From Phallusia fumigata (taxonomy: Eukaryota > Chordata > Ascidiacea > Phlebobranchia > Ascidiidae), in contig QXVZ01009061.1 in the NCBI GenBank assembly GCA_008931825.1, forward strand, positions 1 through 64,000: a DNA stretch of 64,000 nucleotides, written 5' to 3'. How positions within the stretch are numbered: position 1 is the first letter of the stretch; every line of letters starts with the position of its first letter. A model generated the notes under the pieces. It was not told the DNA's origin and did not search any database. It saw only the letters and a list, made by a program, of their open reading frames with translations. A program made the position numbers and the translations under genes. This document shows, in pieces, positions 12,501 to 27,500 of the stretch.

Positions 12501-15500
12501 ACAGGATACCTGGAAAAGAAACGTCTTATTTTCCCCAGGTATTTAAAATTATTAAAATGTTACAGGATTGTGAAATTTGTTGTCTCAATTTTTCCCTTTT
12601 CTCAGATTTTTCTTTGTCTCTGACCCTGCCTTGCTTGAAATCCTCGGTCAAGCCAGCGACTCCCACACAATTCAGGTAAGCTTTGTGTTAGGGTAATAAT
12701 AAAAGCTATAATTTACAACTGCATTATTTAAATCTTGGCCCATTTGCATCGCAGGCCCATTTGCTCGGCTTGTTCGACAACGTGTACCGGGTTGAATTTC
12801 ATGAAAAGCAATACGATCAAATTCTTAAAGTGGTCTCGCAAGAAACTGAGACGGTGGAGCTCGTTGAACCCGTTCTTGCTCAGGTACAAAAAATCAACAA
12901 AAATCGAACTTCACTTGTAATTGTTCAACATTTCTCTAGGGCAACGTTGAGATCTGGCTTGGAACTCTTCTCAGCGTCATAAGGAAGACAGTCCACTCCA
13001 TCGTGCGCAAAGCATCTGCAGCTATCAGTGAGGCGGGATTCCAGCTCATCGACTTTGAGAATGTCTTCCCGGCGCAAATTGGTATCTTGGGTCTTCAAAT
13101 GTTTTGGAGCAGAGATTCGGAAGACGCTTTAACAAACGCAAAATCTGATAAAAAGGTACCGTTTGTCGCCGGATCATTTTTATCGTAAATAAGGGTTGTT
13201 TTTTCTGTTTACCGGAAAGTTGCTGTTCACGTTTGAAGAGTCGTCTAGAAATCTCTTGAATTTGCACATTTGTTAGATGGGCATTAGAAGTTGCGCTGTA
13301 TAACCTTTGACCCCATGTGATTTGTTCGTTAACCCACAGCCCCCGAACACGTAAAATTTCAAAATATTTCCTGAAGCCCCAAGCGGGACAGTGATTAGCA
13401 GTTGTTATCAGACTCCCACTTAACACATAAACAGGCGTTTATTCAGCGCTGGTTGATTACCTTTTCACTGAATAATATTAAGCTGTAATTACGCAGCGTT
13501 AACCCCAGTACGTTTGCTGTATCGCGATGTAGCAGACTGTGCGTCACCAACTTTATTTAATCTTATTAATTATTAGCCTTGCTGATATGGTCAGTACTTT
13601 ATCTATCCCAAAATCAAAACGTCTGTATTAGTACGTGCATATGCCCAAAAGTATGACATACAGAGCCCATTAGGTGTTTTTTATGACATTGCTTCATGCG
13701 TAAAACAGACGTTCACTCGGGGCTGATGGGCAGTCATTTATTTTGTGAAAATCAAACTGTGACTGCGCAGTGGTAACCGAAATGCGTTTGCGGCCTATGC
13801 CACACTGTAAAAAACTATTTACGGTAATTATATAAAATCCAGCTGCAATATATTTGATCTTCCGAAGGACTGTGCCGGTGAGTTTATACGGCATCACCAA
13901 AACCGCGTCGGAAAAGGTCGCTTAGAGTTTATTGTCTGGGCCTGCGGCAAGGCCAAGGTTACTGAAGGTCAATGTACAGTTTTGCGCAGCGCATTTAAAA
14001 ATACCGTAATTTGCTTGTGAGACTATTTTCGGGTAGATATTTTCAAATATGCTTGTGACATAAAGATTTGGTTAAAATCCCAAGGGAGGTATGCACCCAG
14101 GGTAATACAGATATTGAACAATAGAAAATGGTGTATGTGGAAATTAGCATTCAGGCGTTTGTAGTTTATGTGAATTGAAAAACCTTTTTAGTTTCGTAAT
14201 TTCTTTTAAAACTTTTTGCTGTATCTGACTAGGCAATGCAAAATACAAACCAGCGTTTCATCGATATGTTGAAAACTCTCATCGATCAAACGACCCTCGA
14301 TCTAACAGCGTATGAGAGGACCAAGTATGAAACACTGATCACAATCCATGTTCACCAACGAGATATTTTCGATGACATGGTAAAGAATGTGTTTAGAAGT
14401 AATATTTAAAACAATTATCTCCACTTTAAGAAAAATAAACAAAAAATTACCCCCATGAAAAAAACAACATCATAATCCCCACTATATTTTTGCCCTAACG
14501 TAATTTTGTTGCAGGTAAAAATGCACATCAAGTCTCCCACTGATTTCGAATGGTTGAAGCAGTCAAGATTTTATTACATAGAAGACGCTGACAAATGCCA
14601 AATTTCAATTACCGACGTCAACTTTGTGTATTGCAACGAATACACAGGGTGCAATGAGCGACTCGTCATCACTCCACTGACTGATCGGTGCGAAAATAAA
14701 TTACATGTTTTTGTGAAAGAGTGAATTACACAATAAAAACCTAAAAACTAAAATGGTTATTTCATTATCAGACCAATATCATTTAATTGATTTGATTTTT
14801 GTATTTTTAGATGCTACATTACCCTGGCACAAGCACTTGGTATGAGTTTGGGGGGTTCCCCGGCTGGTCCAGCTGGCACTGGTAAGACCGAAACTGTAAA
14901 GGATATGGGAAAATGTTTGGCCAAATATGTGGTTGTGTTCAACTGCTCTGATCAAATGGACTACAGGGGGCTTGGGAGAATTTACAAAGGTTAGTTAGAC
15001 TCACTTTACATTTGAAGACGCTCTATCGATTGCAACTAATGTTCGTCATAAACGATCGTTATTTTTTGAAAGGTTTGGCCCAATCTGGTTCGTGGGGTTG
15101 TTTCGACGAATTTAACAGAATCGAACTTCCTGTGCTTTCTGTCGCTGCCCAGCAGATCGCAATTGTGCTTCAATGCAAGAAAATGAACAAACCGCAGTTT
15201 ATATTCACCGACGGCGACGTTGTTTCAATGGACAGAGAGTTTGGTATTTTTCTTACCATGGTAAGGCGGGTAGCAGTGACTCGTATGTTTAACTAGCCCC
15301 AAAAAGGTACAATTTCCAAAACATGTAGACCAAGTAACTTATCGCCTTACCTTATCATTTCCAGAAGGGTGTTTGCTAGAAAAAAATGGAATGAAGACAT
15401 TAAGTCACAAGTACCTACTCCACGTGGTCAAAAGCAAGACTTGTTTTGTAACAGAACCCGGGATATGCTGGACGCCAAGAGTTGCCAGAAAACTTGAAAA

Positions 15501-18500
15501 TCAACTTTCGCACGGTTGCCATGATGGTCCCGGATCGAGCGATCATTATTCGAGTGAAACTCGCCGCTTGTGGTTTCCTTGACAACATCGTACTAAGCAA
15601 GAAGTTCTACACCCTTTACAAGCTGTGCGAGGAACAATTGTCAAAGCAGGTTCGATACACATGTAATAATTATTCATGATATTTTAACCCAAAGAGAAGA
15701 TGTCGGTTTCAAGTGTAGATAAATTAACTTACAACAGTAGTCCGAAACACCTAGGTTAATTTACTTTTTGACGTTTGTATGATAATTATGGACGATATTT
15801 CACTCGTTTTTGTTGTAAACCATAAAAATTTCTTAATTTGTATGTAGTTATGTAATATCGACCGTTACTTAATTACAGTATTATCTTTTGCGTGTAGGTG
15901 CATTACGATTTCGGATTGCGGAATATTTTATCTGTGCTACGTACATTGGGGGCAGTGAAAAGGGAAAACCCCGACGACCCCGAATCCATGATTGTCATGC
16001 GAGGCCTAAGGGATATGAATTTGTCCAAGTTGGTCGATGAAGACGAACCTCTATTCCTTTCCCTCATCAACGATTTGTTCCCCAGCATTCAACTTGACAA
16101 AGCTGGATATCCACAGCTAGAGGCGGCCATCGAAAAACAGGTACTCCACTGCTTTAAAGGTATTTTTTGTAACGGGTTAAATTAAGCGTTGGATTTGTCA
16201 AAACACCTTATGCACCTAAAATCAAGCAAAAAAATCCACTGTGAAATATCAGCCATAATATATCTCTTAAACATTAGTTTTGGACAGTCTTGAGAGTAGA
16301 TCCAATGCCACGTAAACCACAACCGAAAATTTACAACTCGAATTAAAATCTGCAGTTTGTCGACGATACTATTCGTTTGGAAAAATGTATTTTAATATTC
16401 ACTCTAGGAAATGCACAGTTTTTTCAACTTTTCTTAACTAGAACAGTAAAGGCTTCTTAATACTTCCCTAAAATCATAATTCGGCCTATAAAGATTTTCT
16501 TTTCTCGATAGGTTAACGACGCTGGACTAATTTTCCATCCGTCCTGGGTTCTCAAAATCATTCAGCTTTTTGAAACGCAACGAGTACGTCACGGAATGAT
16601 GGTGCTTGGGCCAAGCGGTGCAGGAAAAACAAAATGCATTTACACACTAATGAAAGCCATGACTGATTGTGGCGAACCTCATCGGTAATTTACAGTTAGG
16701 GCCTACACTATATTGTTTATTTTCGAAAATAGTGTTATGTCCCTGTGATCAGCTGTATTCCTACGTAAAGTGTTCACAAGAATCCATATTTTTAATAATT
16801 CAATGGTCAGTATACACGCATGTCAGCTCGTCGCGTAGTAAGGGAGTCGCTTGATAAAACTATAGGCAACAATCGAGAAACTTATTGTTTCACAGGGAAA
16901 TGAGAATGAATCCAAAAGCGATAACCGCCCCACAGATGTTTGGCACACTTGACGTGTCCACCAATGATTGGACGGACGGAATTTTCTCTACACTGTGGAG
17001 ACGCAGTCACAAGTCGAAGAAGGTGCCGTCTAAATTTGTCACACATCATATGTTCAAAAGATAGTTGATTTTTTGATCTTTTACCCGTGTTTGGCTATTT
17101 GTTGTTAATTTATTATTTGCACAGGGTGAGCACATTTGGTTGGTTCTTGACGGCCCTGTTGACACTTTGTGGATCGAAAACCTAAATTCTGTGTTGGACG
17201 ACAACAAAACACTCACCCTTGCGAACGGTGACAGGATTCCCATGGCCCCGAACTGCAAAATCATCTTTGAACCGCACAATGTGGACAATGCATCACCAGC
17301 TACAGTGTCCAGGAACGGTAAGAACAAAACTTTCTACCTTAAAGTGCGTTTTGAATTGTTAAAAAAGGTATAAATAAAAGTCCATAACATGTAATTAGAC
17401 AGCAAAACTTATTTCTTAACCCAGGAATGGTGTTCATGTCGTCGTCAGCACTTGACTGGCGACCAGTTTGCAAAGGTTGGCTGAAGACAATTCCATCCCA
17501 GCAGAGCGACATCCTGTGGAATCTCTTTGACAGTATTTTCCAGGTTTGTGGATTTTATAACAGCCAAACTTTTTTCGCTGCATTGTTTACTTTACGTGTT
17601 TTTTTGAAGGATCTCTACAACTTTGTTTCCACCAAGTTGGTAGTAAAAATGGATGTTTTGGAATGTATGTACATTCGACAATGTATGGATCTGTTGCAAG
17701 GTAACTTTAGTTTAAGATATTCCAAAGCTAATGTTCTCTTGCAGCTCTCACCGAATTTTTAAATAACACACATTTCAACTTAGGACTGATGCCCCACCAT
17801 GACGAGAAGGCGCTGTCACGTGACCACATTACACGTATATTTATCTTCTCAATCATGTGGTCCCTTGGTGCTATGCTGGAACTTGAACACAGGTTCGGAG
17901 AAATTAATGCTTTTACGATCGTGCGAACATTGGGCTTTACTTCATCATTTTATGTAAATGATTTTGTTGTTTATTTAATGCAGAGAAATGTTGGAGGAAT
18001 TCATTCGAAACCATGAATCGCATCCAGTTCTGCCACCAGTAGAAGGCGATGAAACAATCTTCGAATATATGGTCAACGAGAAAGGAGACTGGGAACACTG
18101 GAAGAATAAGTGCGAAATAAGTTAAACTTAAGGGAAAATTTATTGAACTGTTTTTTTTTTAAATGTTGACATTACAGAGTTCCAACTTACGTCTACCCGA
18201 AAGATTCCATCCCTGCCTATTTATCAATTCTTGTTCCCAACGTCGACAACGTCCGAACTGACTTTTTGATGGAAACTATTATGAAGCAGGTAAAATACCT
18301 TTAACGCGCACCTGTTGGTAGTTTCATTAGCCGTTAGCCGACCGCCCACTACCCCCCACAAGATGTGTAAATACAAAACAACGTATATGCGGGGTACTTT
18401 GCAGGAAAAGTCAGTCTTGCTTATTGGCGAACAAGGAACTGCAAAAACAGTGATGATCAAAGGATACGCAAGTAAATACGATCCTGAGGTTTACCTAACC

Positions 18501-21500
18501 AAGGCTCTTAACTTCAGCAGTGCCACAACACCCAACATGTTCCAGGTACACGTATTTACTCAGCTAAAATTTTACATTTTGCTAAACTTTATGTCGTGGT
18601 GCAGAGAACAATTGAAAGTTACGTGGACAAGCGAGTTGGTACAACATACGGTCCACCAGCCGGAAAAAAGATGACGGTCTTTATTGATGACGTCAATATG
18701 CCAACTATCAACGAATGGGGGGATCAGGTATAAACAGCCCCAATAAAGATTGCAGTGTATTAAGGTGCTTGTTCATACAGTTTGCTTCTTACAGATCACA
18801 AATGAAATCGTTCGCCAGTTGTTGGAAAACAAAGGATTCTACAGCCTGGACAAACCTGGTAGGTGAACGAACACTACGAACTTAAATACTACGTTATTTT
18901 TTGGCATTTACCTGCTATGAATGTTTTTCCACTCTTCGGAGATGATATAATCTAATCTACAATAAATTGCCAAGGTTTTTTTTACGTTATTCTACGATTC
19001 ACAAATTGGTCTCCAAAGTGGTTTTTTAGACAGTTTGCACAATTAACATAAAATCAGTTGAAACCACAGCGGATTTAGAATCTTGAGGCATTTGGACAGT
19101 TCTTAAAACTTGAACTTGTACATTCGAACAACGATTCAATTATTCCTAATGTTTGTTATCAGGTGATTTCACGAACATTGCCGACATTCAGTTGGTGGCA
19201 GCCATGATCCATCCTGGTGGAGGTCGTAACGATATCCCCCAACGTTTGAAACGTCAGTTCTGCATCTTCAACTGCACACTGCCGTCAAATGCCTCCATCG
19301 ACAAAATCTTCTCCACTATTGCCACTGGATACTTCTGCAAAGAAAGAAAGTTTTCCAAACCGGTACAGACCCCACATAATTACAAAAACTTCTTTTACAA
19401 AAGGCTCATCTGGCAAAAGTATTTGTGCTAACCGACGCTTTGACATCCTACTTAGGTCGTCGTACTGGTTAATAACATTCCACACAAGGACGAAATACGA
19501 AAAAACAGCTTTTAACGAAAAAATAAAGCGACGAGCGCGTGTTCATTACACAAAACGATAAAGCAAATGCCCATAGAACGCCGGAAGCATGAATACATAT
19601 GTTTTATATTCATGGTGATGTCCCGCTGGTGTACGTGCTCGGACAAACGTTCTTGTTTGGCTTTGTTAAAGTTGTGCCGTAGGTGGTAATAATAATTTTT
19701 TTTCGCAGGTGATCGAACTTGTGGAAAAACTTGTTCCCTTGACGAGGTCGCTGTGGCAGAAAACCAAGATTAAGATGCTTCCAACCCCAGCGAAATTTCA
19801 CTACATTTTCAACCTTCGCGATCTCAGTCGTATTTGGCAGGTAGGAAGCTTTAGCAAATCGAAGATTAATAACATGTCTCGTTCGGTTTAAATTAGGTAG
19901 AAAATTAAGTTAAATTGCATCTGGTTATGTTTATTTGTCAATCCAACTAAAATTTAATGAAACTTATCCTTTTATTTTGTATCGTTGTCCAGGGTATTCT
20001 GATCGTAGACAGTGAAATCGGTTCATCAACTGAAGTTATTCTTGGATTGTGGAAACACGAGTGCCAGCGGGTTATCGCTGATCGTTTTACAAACATGCCG
20101 GATAAAAATTGGTTTGATGAGAATCTTAACAAGGTGTGGTGTTGTTTTTTTAAAATGTGTTTTTTTTGCTGTTATGATACCAATTTTGTACATAAAGATA
20201 CAACCCAGTCCTAGTGTGTAAAACATTTTCTATGTTTTCACAAACACAGGAATCCCTTAAGATAACAACAAAGTTGGTTGAATCGTAGAAAATGTTTTGC
20301 ACACATGTAGTGACTTGTATGTTTATATTGAGACATGCAAAACTAACTTTAAATTGTGTGTCTAAATAATATTCGAAATTGTCATATTCCTTGTCAGGTG
20401 GTTTTGGAGGAATTTGGAGAAGAACTTGCGTCTATAATGCCTGAAGAACCATACTTTGTTGATTATCTGCGTGATGCTCCTGAACTTACAGGTAAAATAT
20501 AACAAAAATGTGTGAAACACAAGTTGAATGGCATTTTACAAGAAAAAGCTTTTCACGTTACTTTGATGTGTAAATATTTCTCAGGTGATGAACCGGATGA
20601 TTTTGAGCCGGATGCACCGAAGATTTACGAACCTCTAAAGTCGCTCCCGGAAATGGAGGAGAGGCTGAACGGATTTTTAGAGCAATATAACGAAACCGTT
20701 CGTGGTGGAAAAATGGATCTTGTATTTTTTAAGGTTGGTGAATTAGGCCCCAGCCATAAAGTGTATTTTATTAATTTGAGTTACAAATTAATAAAATAAA
20801 AGTGCGTGTTGTTTGGTGTGTAGGACGCAATGGTACATTTGATGCGAATATCTCGTATTATCCGAACACCTCGGGGCAATGCACTGCTGGTCGGCGTTGG
20901 AGGTTCAGGAAAACAATCACTAACCCGACTTGCTTCCTTCATTGCTGGATACAAAATATTCCAGATTACCCTTAGCAGGTTTGTACCCGCATTTCTGGTG
21001 AATCGGTTTCTAAAAAGAAGATGCGTTATGGCATATCAGCATTAACGTTTATACCGTTTCAAGAGAGCGGTTCCAGGCTTATACTGTGCTGCTCTCCCTT
21101 ATTTTAGCTAAAAAAATGTTAACTTGTGGGGAGTTTCTTAGGCGCAGATATATTTCTTTTTCTTTAAACTTTAAGTTAAAACCGTTTTTTTACCTCAGAA
21201 CTTACAACGCAACAAATTTGCTGGAAGATTTAAAGATACTTTACAAAATGGCTGGTAAGGATGGACAGGGTGTGACGTTCATTTTTACTGACAACGAAAT
21301 CAAGGATGAGGGATTCCTGGAATACATGAACAATGTTCTAGCTTCCGGAGAAGTGAGTATGCAGCAGCAAAATACCCCTTTGTATTGCATCTATAAAATA
21401 TCAATTTGCGTGTAGGTTTCTAATCTGTTTGCCCGAGACGAAATCGACGAGATTACTATGGAGCTGATTCCTGTGATGAAAAAAGAATATCCAAAACGCC

Positions 21501-24500
21501 CCCCAACACCCGAAAACTTGTACGATTATTTCCTGTCACGGGCCTGTTCCAACTTGCACGTTGTTCTCTGCTTTTCGCCAGTCGGAGAAAAGTTTCGCGG
21601 ACGCTCACTCAAATTTCCAGGTTTGCATTTGCCTTGTACTCGGATTCCGACGATAGACAAGCTATTTGCCTATCTACATTGGTCACGATCACATACTGTA
21701 TCTTTTAATATTTTTATTTTCAGGTTTGTTTTCCGGATGTACAATGGATTGGTTTTTGAGATGGCCCCGCGAAGCGCTCATCCAAGTTGCTCAACATTTC
21801 CTGTCCGATTACGACATTAAGTGCACACCAGAAACCAAGTCTCAGATGGTGCAGGTAAGCAACTTGCCTCCTGACAGCAATTGTTTTGTTATTGGCCGAT
21901 GACGGTTGGTTAATTGTAGGTGATGGGAACAGTCCAAGATTTAGTGTCGGAAAAATGCGTGGAATACTTTGAGCGCTTCCGACGATCATGTCATGTCACA
22001 CCGAAATCGTATCTTTCCTTTATCACCGGATACAAGGCTATTTACGGGTACAATACGTTTTGCCGCATAGTATTTTTTTTAAACTTACAAGACTTTGTGC
22101 TTTTAGAAACAAGCTCAGTGAAATTGGCGTCCTTGCACAAAGAATGAAGACTGGCCTTGATAAGTTGGTTGAAGCTGAAAAGTCGGTAAACGCTTTGTCC
22201 CTGGAACTCGCCGTGAAGGAAAAGGATCTTGAAGTAGCATCTAGAGAGGCCGATGAGGTCTGTTACCAATTTTTAAACCTGTTATTTTTATGTGATCGAA
22301 TTTCGAACGACATCGAATGCAGGTGTTGAAAGTTGTGACGGAAAAAGCAACTGCCGCCGAAAAAGTAAAAGCAGAAGTTCAGAAAGTAAAAGACAAAGCT
22401 CAGGCGATAGTAGATGCGATCAACAAGGACAAGGGAGTTGCTGAAGCAAAGCTTGCTGCTGCAAAACCGGCTCTGGCGAAAGCCGAGGCAGCATTACAGG
22501 TGGGAATTTTNATTTTTATGTGATCGAATTTCGAACGACATCGAATGCAGGTGTTGAAAGTTGTGACGGAAAAAGCAACTGCCGCCGAAAAAGTAAAAGC
22601 AGAAGTTCAGAAAGTAAAAGACAAAGCTCAGGCGATAGTAGATGCGATCAACAAGGACAAGGGAGTTGCTGAAGCAAAGCTTGCTGCTGCAAAACCGGCT
22701 CTGGCGAAAGCCGAGGCAGCATTACAGGTGGGAATTTGCTTTTTACCTCAGTAAATATAATTGTGTGTTTAAAATTAACAGTACGGAAATGTTTAACAGA
22801 CAATCAAACCGTCTGACATTGCAACTGTTAGAAAGTTAGGCAAGCCACCGCATTTGATCATGAGAATCATGGATTGTGTCCTCATTCTGATGAGGAGAAG
22901 ACTTAATCCAGTTGAGATGGATCCTGAACGACCGTGTCCCAAACCATCCTGGAACGAGGCTCTCAAACTCATGAACCAATCCCAGTTCCTCGGCATGTTG
23001 CTCAACTTCCCCAAGGTACGTTAACACTATCCAACTGCACCAAGAATTATTTTACACTTTATTTTGTTTTAGGATTCTATTACAGAAGAAATGGTTGATC
23101 TTTTGCAACCATATTTGGACATGGAGGATTATAATCTTGAAACAGCAAAGAAAGTTTGTGGCAACGTTGCTGGTCTTTGCTCGTGGACTGAAGCTATGGC
23201 TTATTTCTACGGCATCAACAAAGAAGTTCTTCCGTTGAAAGTAAAAACATTTGCACGGTTTGTTAATGTAGTGATGTGAAACACAATGTTAACAATCTTT
23301 TTATACGGTAGGCAAATCTGGCAGTGCAAGAGGCGAAGCACGAACGGGCCATGATTGACTTGCGCTCAGCACAAGCAACTCTAGATGAAAAACAAAAACA
23401 ATTGGATGAAGTGCAGGTACGTTGTTTAAGAATTAAAGGCTTAATACATGAAAAAGCTTAAGAAACGGGTAAAATATAAGTTGTCCGAATTTAATTTATC
23501 ATCCTCCAAAATACCGCTGAAATCGCTGTTTGTTGCAGGCCCAATACGACAAAGCGATGGCTCACAAACAGATGCTGATTGAGGACGCGGAAACTTGCCG
23601 AAGAAAGATGACAAACGCAATGGCGCTTATTGAAGGACTGGGTGGAGAGAAGGTTTGTCCCTTTTAAAATCGCAATGATGTTTTCCAGTCCGATTAACAA
23701 ATATTTCTGCAGATTCGTTGGGAGGCAGCCGGAATGAAGTTTGAAAACCAGATTATGCGACTTGTTGGAGATGTTTTGCTTGCAACAGGGTTTCTCTCCT
23801 ACTCAGGTCCATTCAATCAGGATTTCCGCGACCTTCTTGTGTCGCAGTGGAAAAAGGAAATGACACGAAATGAAATCCCGTTTTCGGAGGTCAGTATTGT
23901 TCGAAAAGTGGGTGACTGCCCGAAGAAAGGTTTGGAATCCCTTAAACGATACTGGAAATTGCACTAAGACGAGGGGTACATAAGTATCTGTTTTTTTCAA
24001 TAGGGGTTCCCAAAAATAANGGTGACTGCCCGAAGAAAGGTTTGGAATCCCTTAAACGATACTGGAAATTGCACTAAGACGAGGGGTACATAAGTATCTG
24101 TTTTTTTCAATAGGGGTTCCCAAAAATAAGGCAGTTTACCAAAACTTACCATGGCGTCGCGATAAGAGTTTGATAGGATTATGATTATGTCTTCTTGACA
24201 ACAAAAACCTTTTTCAAATGTAAAATCGGGCACTTAAGAATATTAAGCTCATTCGCTAAACTTACAATTTGGAAGAAAAAATATTCTGAGTTTAGTTGTA
24301 AAAATGTACCTAAGTTTAGTTGCAAAATATTTTTGCTGAGATATATTTCGCTGTCTAATATAGTTTTTAAAAAACACACAGGATATTAACATCATCACGA
24401 TGTTAGTGGACAACGCCACAGTTGGAGAATGGAACTTGCAGGGATTGCCCAATGACGAACTTTCAATTCAGAATGGAATCATTGTCACGAAAGCAACCAG

Positions 24501-27500
24501 ATATCCTTTGCTTATCGATCCCCAAGGTCAAGGCAAGATATGGATTAAGAACAGGGAAAAGGACAATGAATTACAAGTAAGCACCATGGTTATCTCCATA
24601 AGTTTGTGCAAAGCGATTTTCAATCTTCGATGTTGTTTGCAGCTGACATCTCTTAATCACAAATATTTCCGCACTCACTTGGAGGATGCTCTCTCATTGG
24701 GTCGAGCTCTCATTATTGAAGATGTTCGGGAAGAACTTGATCCGGCCCTCGACAATGTCCTTGAGCAAAACTTTATTAAATCTGGATCCACTTTCAAGGT
24801 TCTTATCATTCATAGGTGGTTTCCACCCGATATCTGTTACTACTGCTATACGAATACACTTTGTGGTCATCAAGATAGTGTCACAGATCCACAAACCCAG
24901 ATTGTCCATTCCACAGCCAATTAAAATACAGTTCGCCATACCACCTCACCATACCCAACCAAGCCGCTGGTTTTACATCGCAGACATATTTTCACAAAAA
25001 AAACCCCAGTAAACTTGGTGGCCGATCAGTTTTAAATCGTTAAGTGGCGTCCACCGTGTTAAAATACATCTATTTAAATAATATTATGTTATCAAAATGA
25101 GCCTTGACCTAATGGTCCAGGTGTTCGACCCACACAAAGCAATAAAAACCATAAAATAAACTGCCTTTAAAGATCTTCATTAAGTCTTTTTTTGTAGTAG
25201 ATGACTTCTTAGGTGTTCGTAAGCCTAGTAGCTAAACGACTAGGACCTGTTGTTCGTGCGGTCCACATAGTTTTTATGCATGTTTTTCCTCAGGTGAAAG
25301 TCGGTGACAAGGAGGTAGATGTGATGAAAGGTTTTAAACTTTACATTACAACTAAACTCTCTAACCCTGCTTATACACCGGAGATTTATGCGCGGACATC
25401 CATTATTGACTTTACTGTTACAATGAAAGGACTTGAAGACCAATTACTGGGTCGCGTTATTCTCACAGAAAAACAGGTACATGTCGCTTTTGCGTTTTTT
25501 AACAAATTTAACAATTATACGTTCACGCCGCAAACGTATTGCATTAATCCACAGAGAAAATGGTCTGACTTGACTGGAGTCAGCACAAAGTTACAAAAAT
25601 TTTATCCATACCTCTTTGTTAAAATAATTATTGTCACCTGTGGGACATTTTGATCAAAAGCTTTTTTCATTGCCGATTTGCAGGAACTGGAAGCGGAGCG
25701 TGTTGCTCTTATGACTGAAGTCACTGCGAATAAAAGAAAGATGCAAGAACTCGAGGACAACCTGCTCTATCGACTTACTTCTACTAAGGGGTCACTTGTC
25801 GATGACGAGTCGCTTATACAAGTTCTCCAAGTAAGCTGATTGATACTTTATCCGAGTTGGTGTTAAGGAGTGTATTCTCAACAAAAAACATTACAGACAA
25901 CCAAACAAACAGCGGAAGAAGTTAGTGAAAAATTATCGATCGCGGCTGAAACTGAAATCAAAATTAACGCGGCTCGTGAAGAGTACCGACCAGTCGCCAC
26001 TAGAGGCAGCATTCTTTATTTTCTGATCGTGGAAATGAGTTTGGTCGATGTTATGTATCAAGTAAGTACCAATAAAATAAAAAATAAGCTTTTTGACAAT
26101 GGCAATGAAACCGATGTATCCATCCACTCTTATGGATAGTTTTGGAACACGCTTATATAGTCAACAGTGAACATTTTTTTGAGAAGCAATATTTAAAGAT
26201 CGGTGTCAGATGTTTTCTGTATTTGATTTGACAGAACTGGTCGTACTAAAAATATTTAAAATAGATAAAAAAGAATTTTTGAGCTGTTCTTGCTTTTTCT
26301 AGACTTCTTTGCGCCAGTTCCTTGGCTTGTTCGACCAGTCGCTTGAGCAAAGTGCAAAATCGCCGATACCTGCAAAGCGTATTTTTAACATCACCGACTT
26401 CCTCACCTACATCGTGTTTAAATACACGGCCAGAGGTTTATACGAGAACCACAAGTTCCTCTACACTCTGCTACTTGCGCTTAAAATCGATCTTAATCGC
26501 GGCTACTTGACACATGATGAATTCCAAACCTTCATCAAAGGTAAGCAAAACATATATACCGAAGAGCCAACTTAATTGTGACCCAGAAAATTGAAATTAA
26601 ACACATAGGGGTTAGACGGCTGTGTGAAATCGACAGCTACTCTTATTCGTAAAGATTGACGCTAAAGTCACGTGGCTTTTTGGGCCGAAACTTTTGACTA
26701 GGGATGCTTAAAGTGTTATAAGCTGGCTAATCTAGAACAAATTCAGAATATCGAATCCAAGTATTATATTAATTTAGGCAGAATGATATAATTGTGGGTA
26801 ACAAAATAACAACAACTGCTTTTCAAGTATGAGAAGCAATTCCATCCTTCTACAGGATCGTAATTTTGCCGTTTAAATATTCGCAGATGTGCGATCTTCA
26901 TAGTTACCTGCAAAAATGTTAAAAACGTTTCAAATGTGAAACACCTGATTTGCAATTTGATTTTGGCGCAAATGAACAATAAATGGAGTTGCGTCTATAG
27001 TATTGACCCATAATAACTTTTGCGCTCAATCAAAATGTTTTTACTTTCAGGTGGGGCTTCCCTTGACCTAAATGCCGTAGATCCAAAACCTAAAAAATGG
27101 ATCCAGGACATGACTTGGCTAAACTTGGTGCAACTTAGCCGTTTGCCACAATTTTCACAATTACTTAACCAGATCAGCAGAAATGACAGGGTAACGTATA
27201 AATAACCCTACACAAATTGCACGACTTGCAACCAACGTGTTGTTTTCACTCACAGGGTTGGAAGGCTTGGTTTGACGAGGAAGCACCAGAGGAAGCTGTA
27301 ATTCCAGATGGTTACAGCAGCTCACTCGATACTTTCCGCAAGTTGCTATTGATTCGCAGCTGGTGCCCAGATAGAACTATTGCTCAGGTATTTCAATGCT
27401 TCATTTAATATTTTAAAGACCACATGTTGCATAATTCCTTGGCGTTTTTACGCATCCTTCACAATTCAACGTGTGTTGTAAAATATCGTAGTAACATAAT

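Larger units (their letters stand above)
7012..14379 (+). other. Dynein tail end and linker (DHC_N2)
   Basis: Exons 16-29 encode the neck and the linker arm that swings over the AAA ring during the power stroke. Landmarks: [116 protein letters not shown]. The intron between exons 24 and 25 (9637-12341) is swollen by repeats. The intron 8029-8208 starts with GC. Confidence 0.85.
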
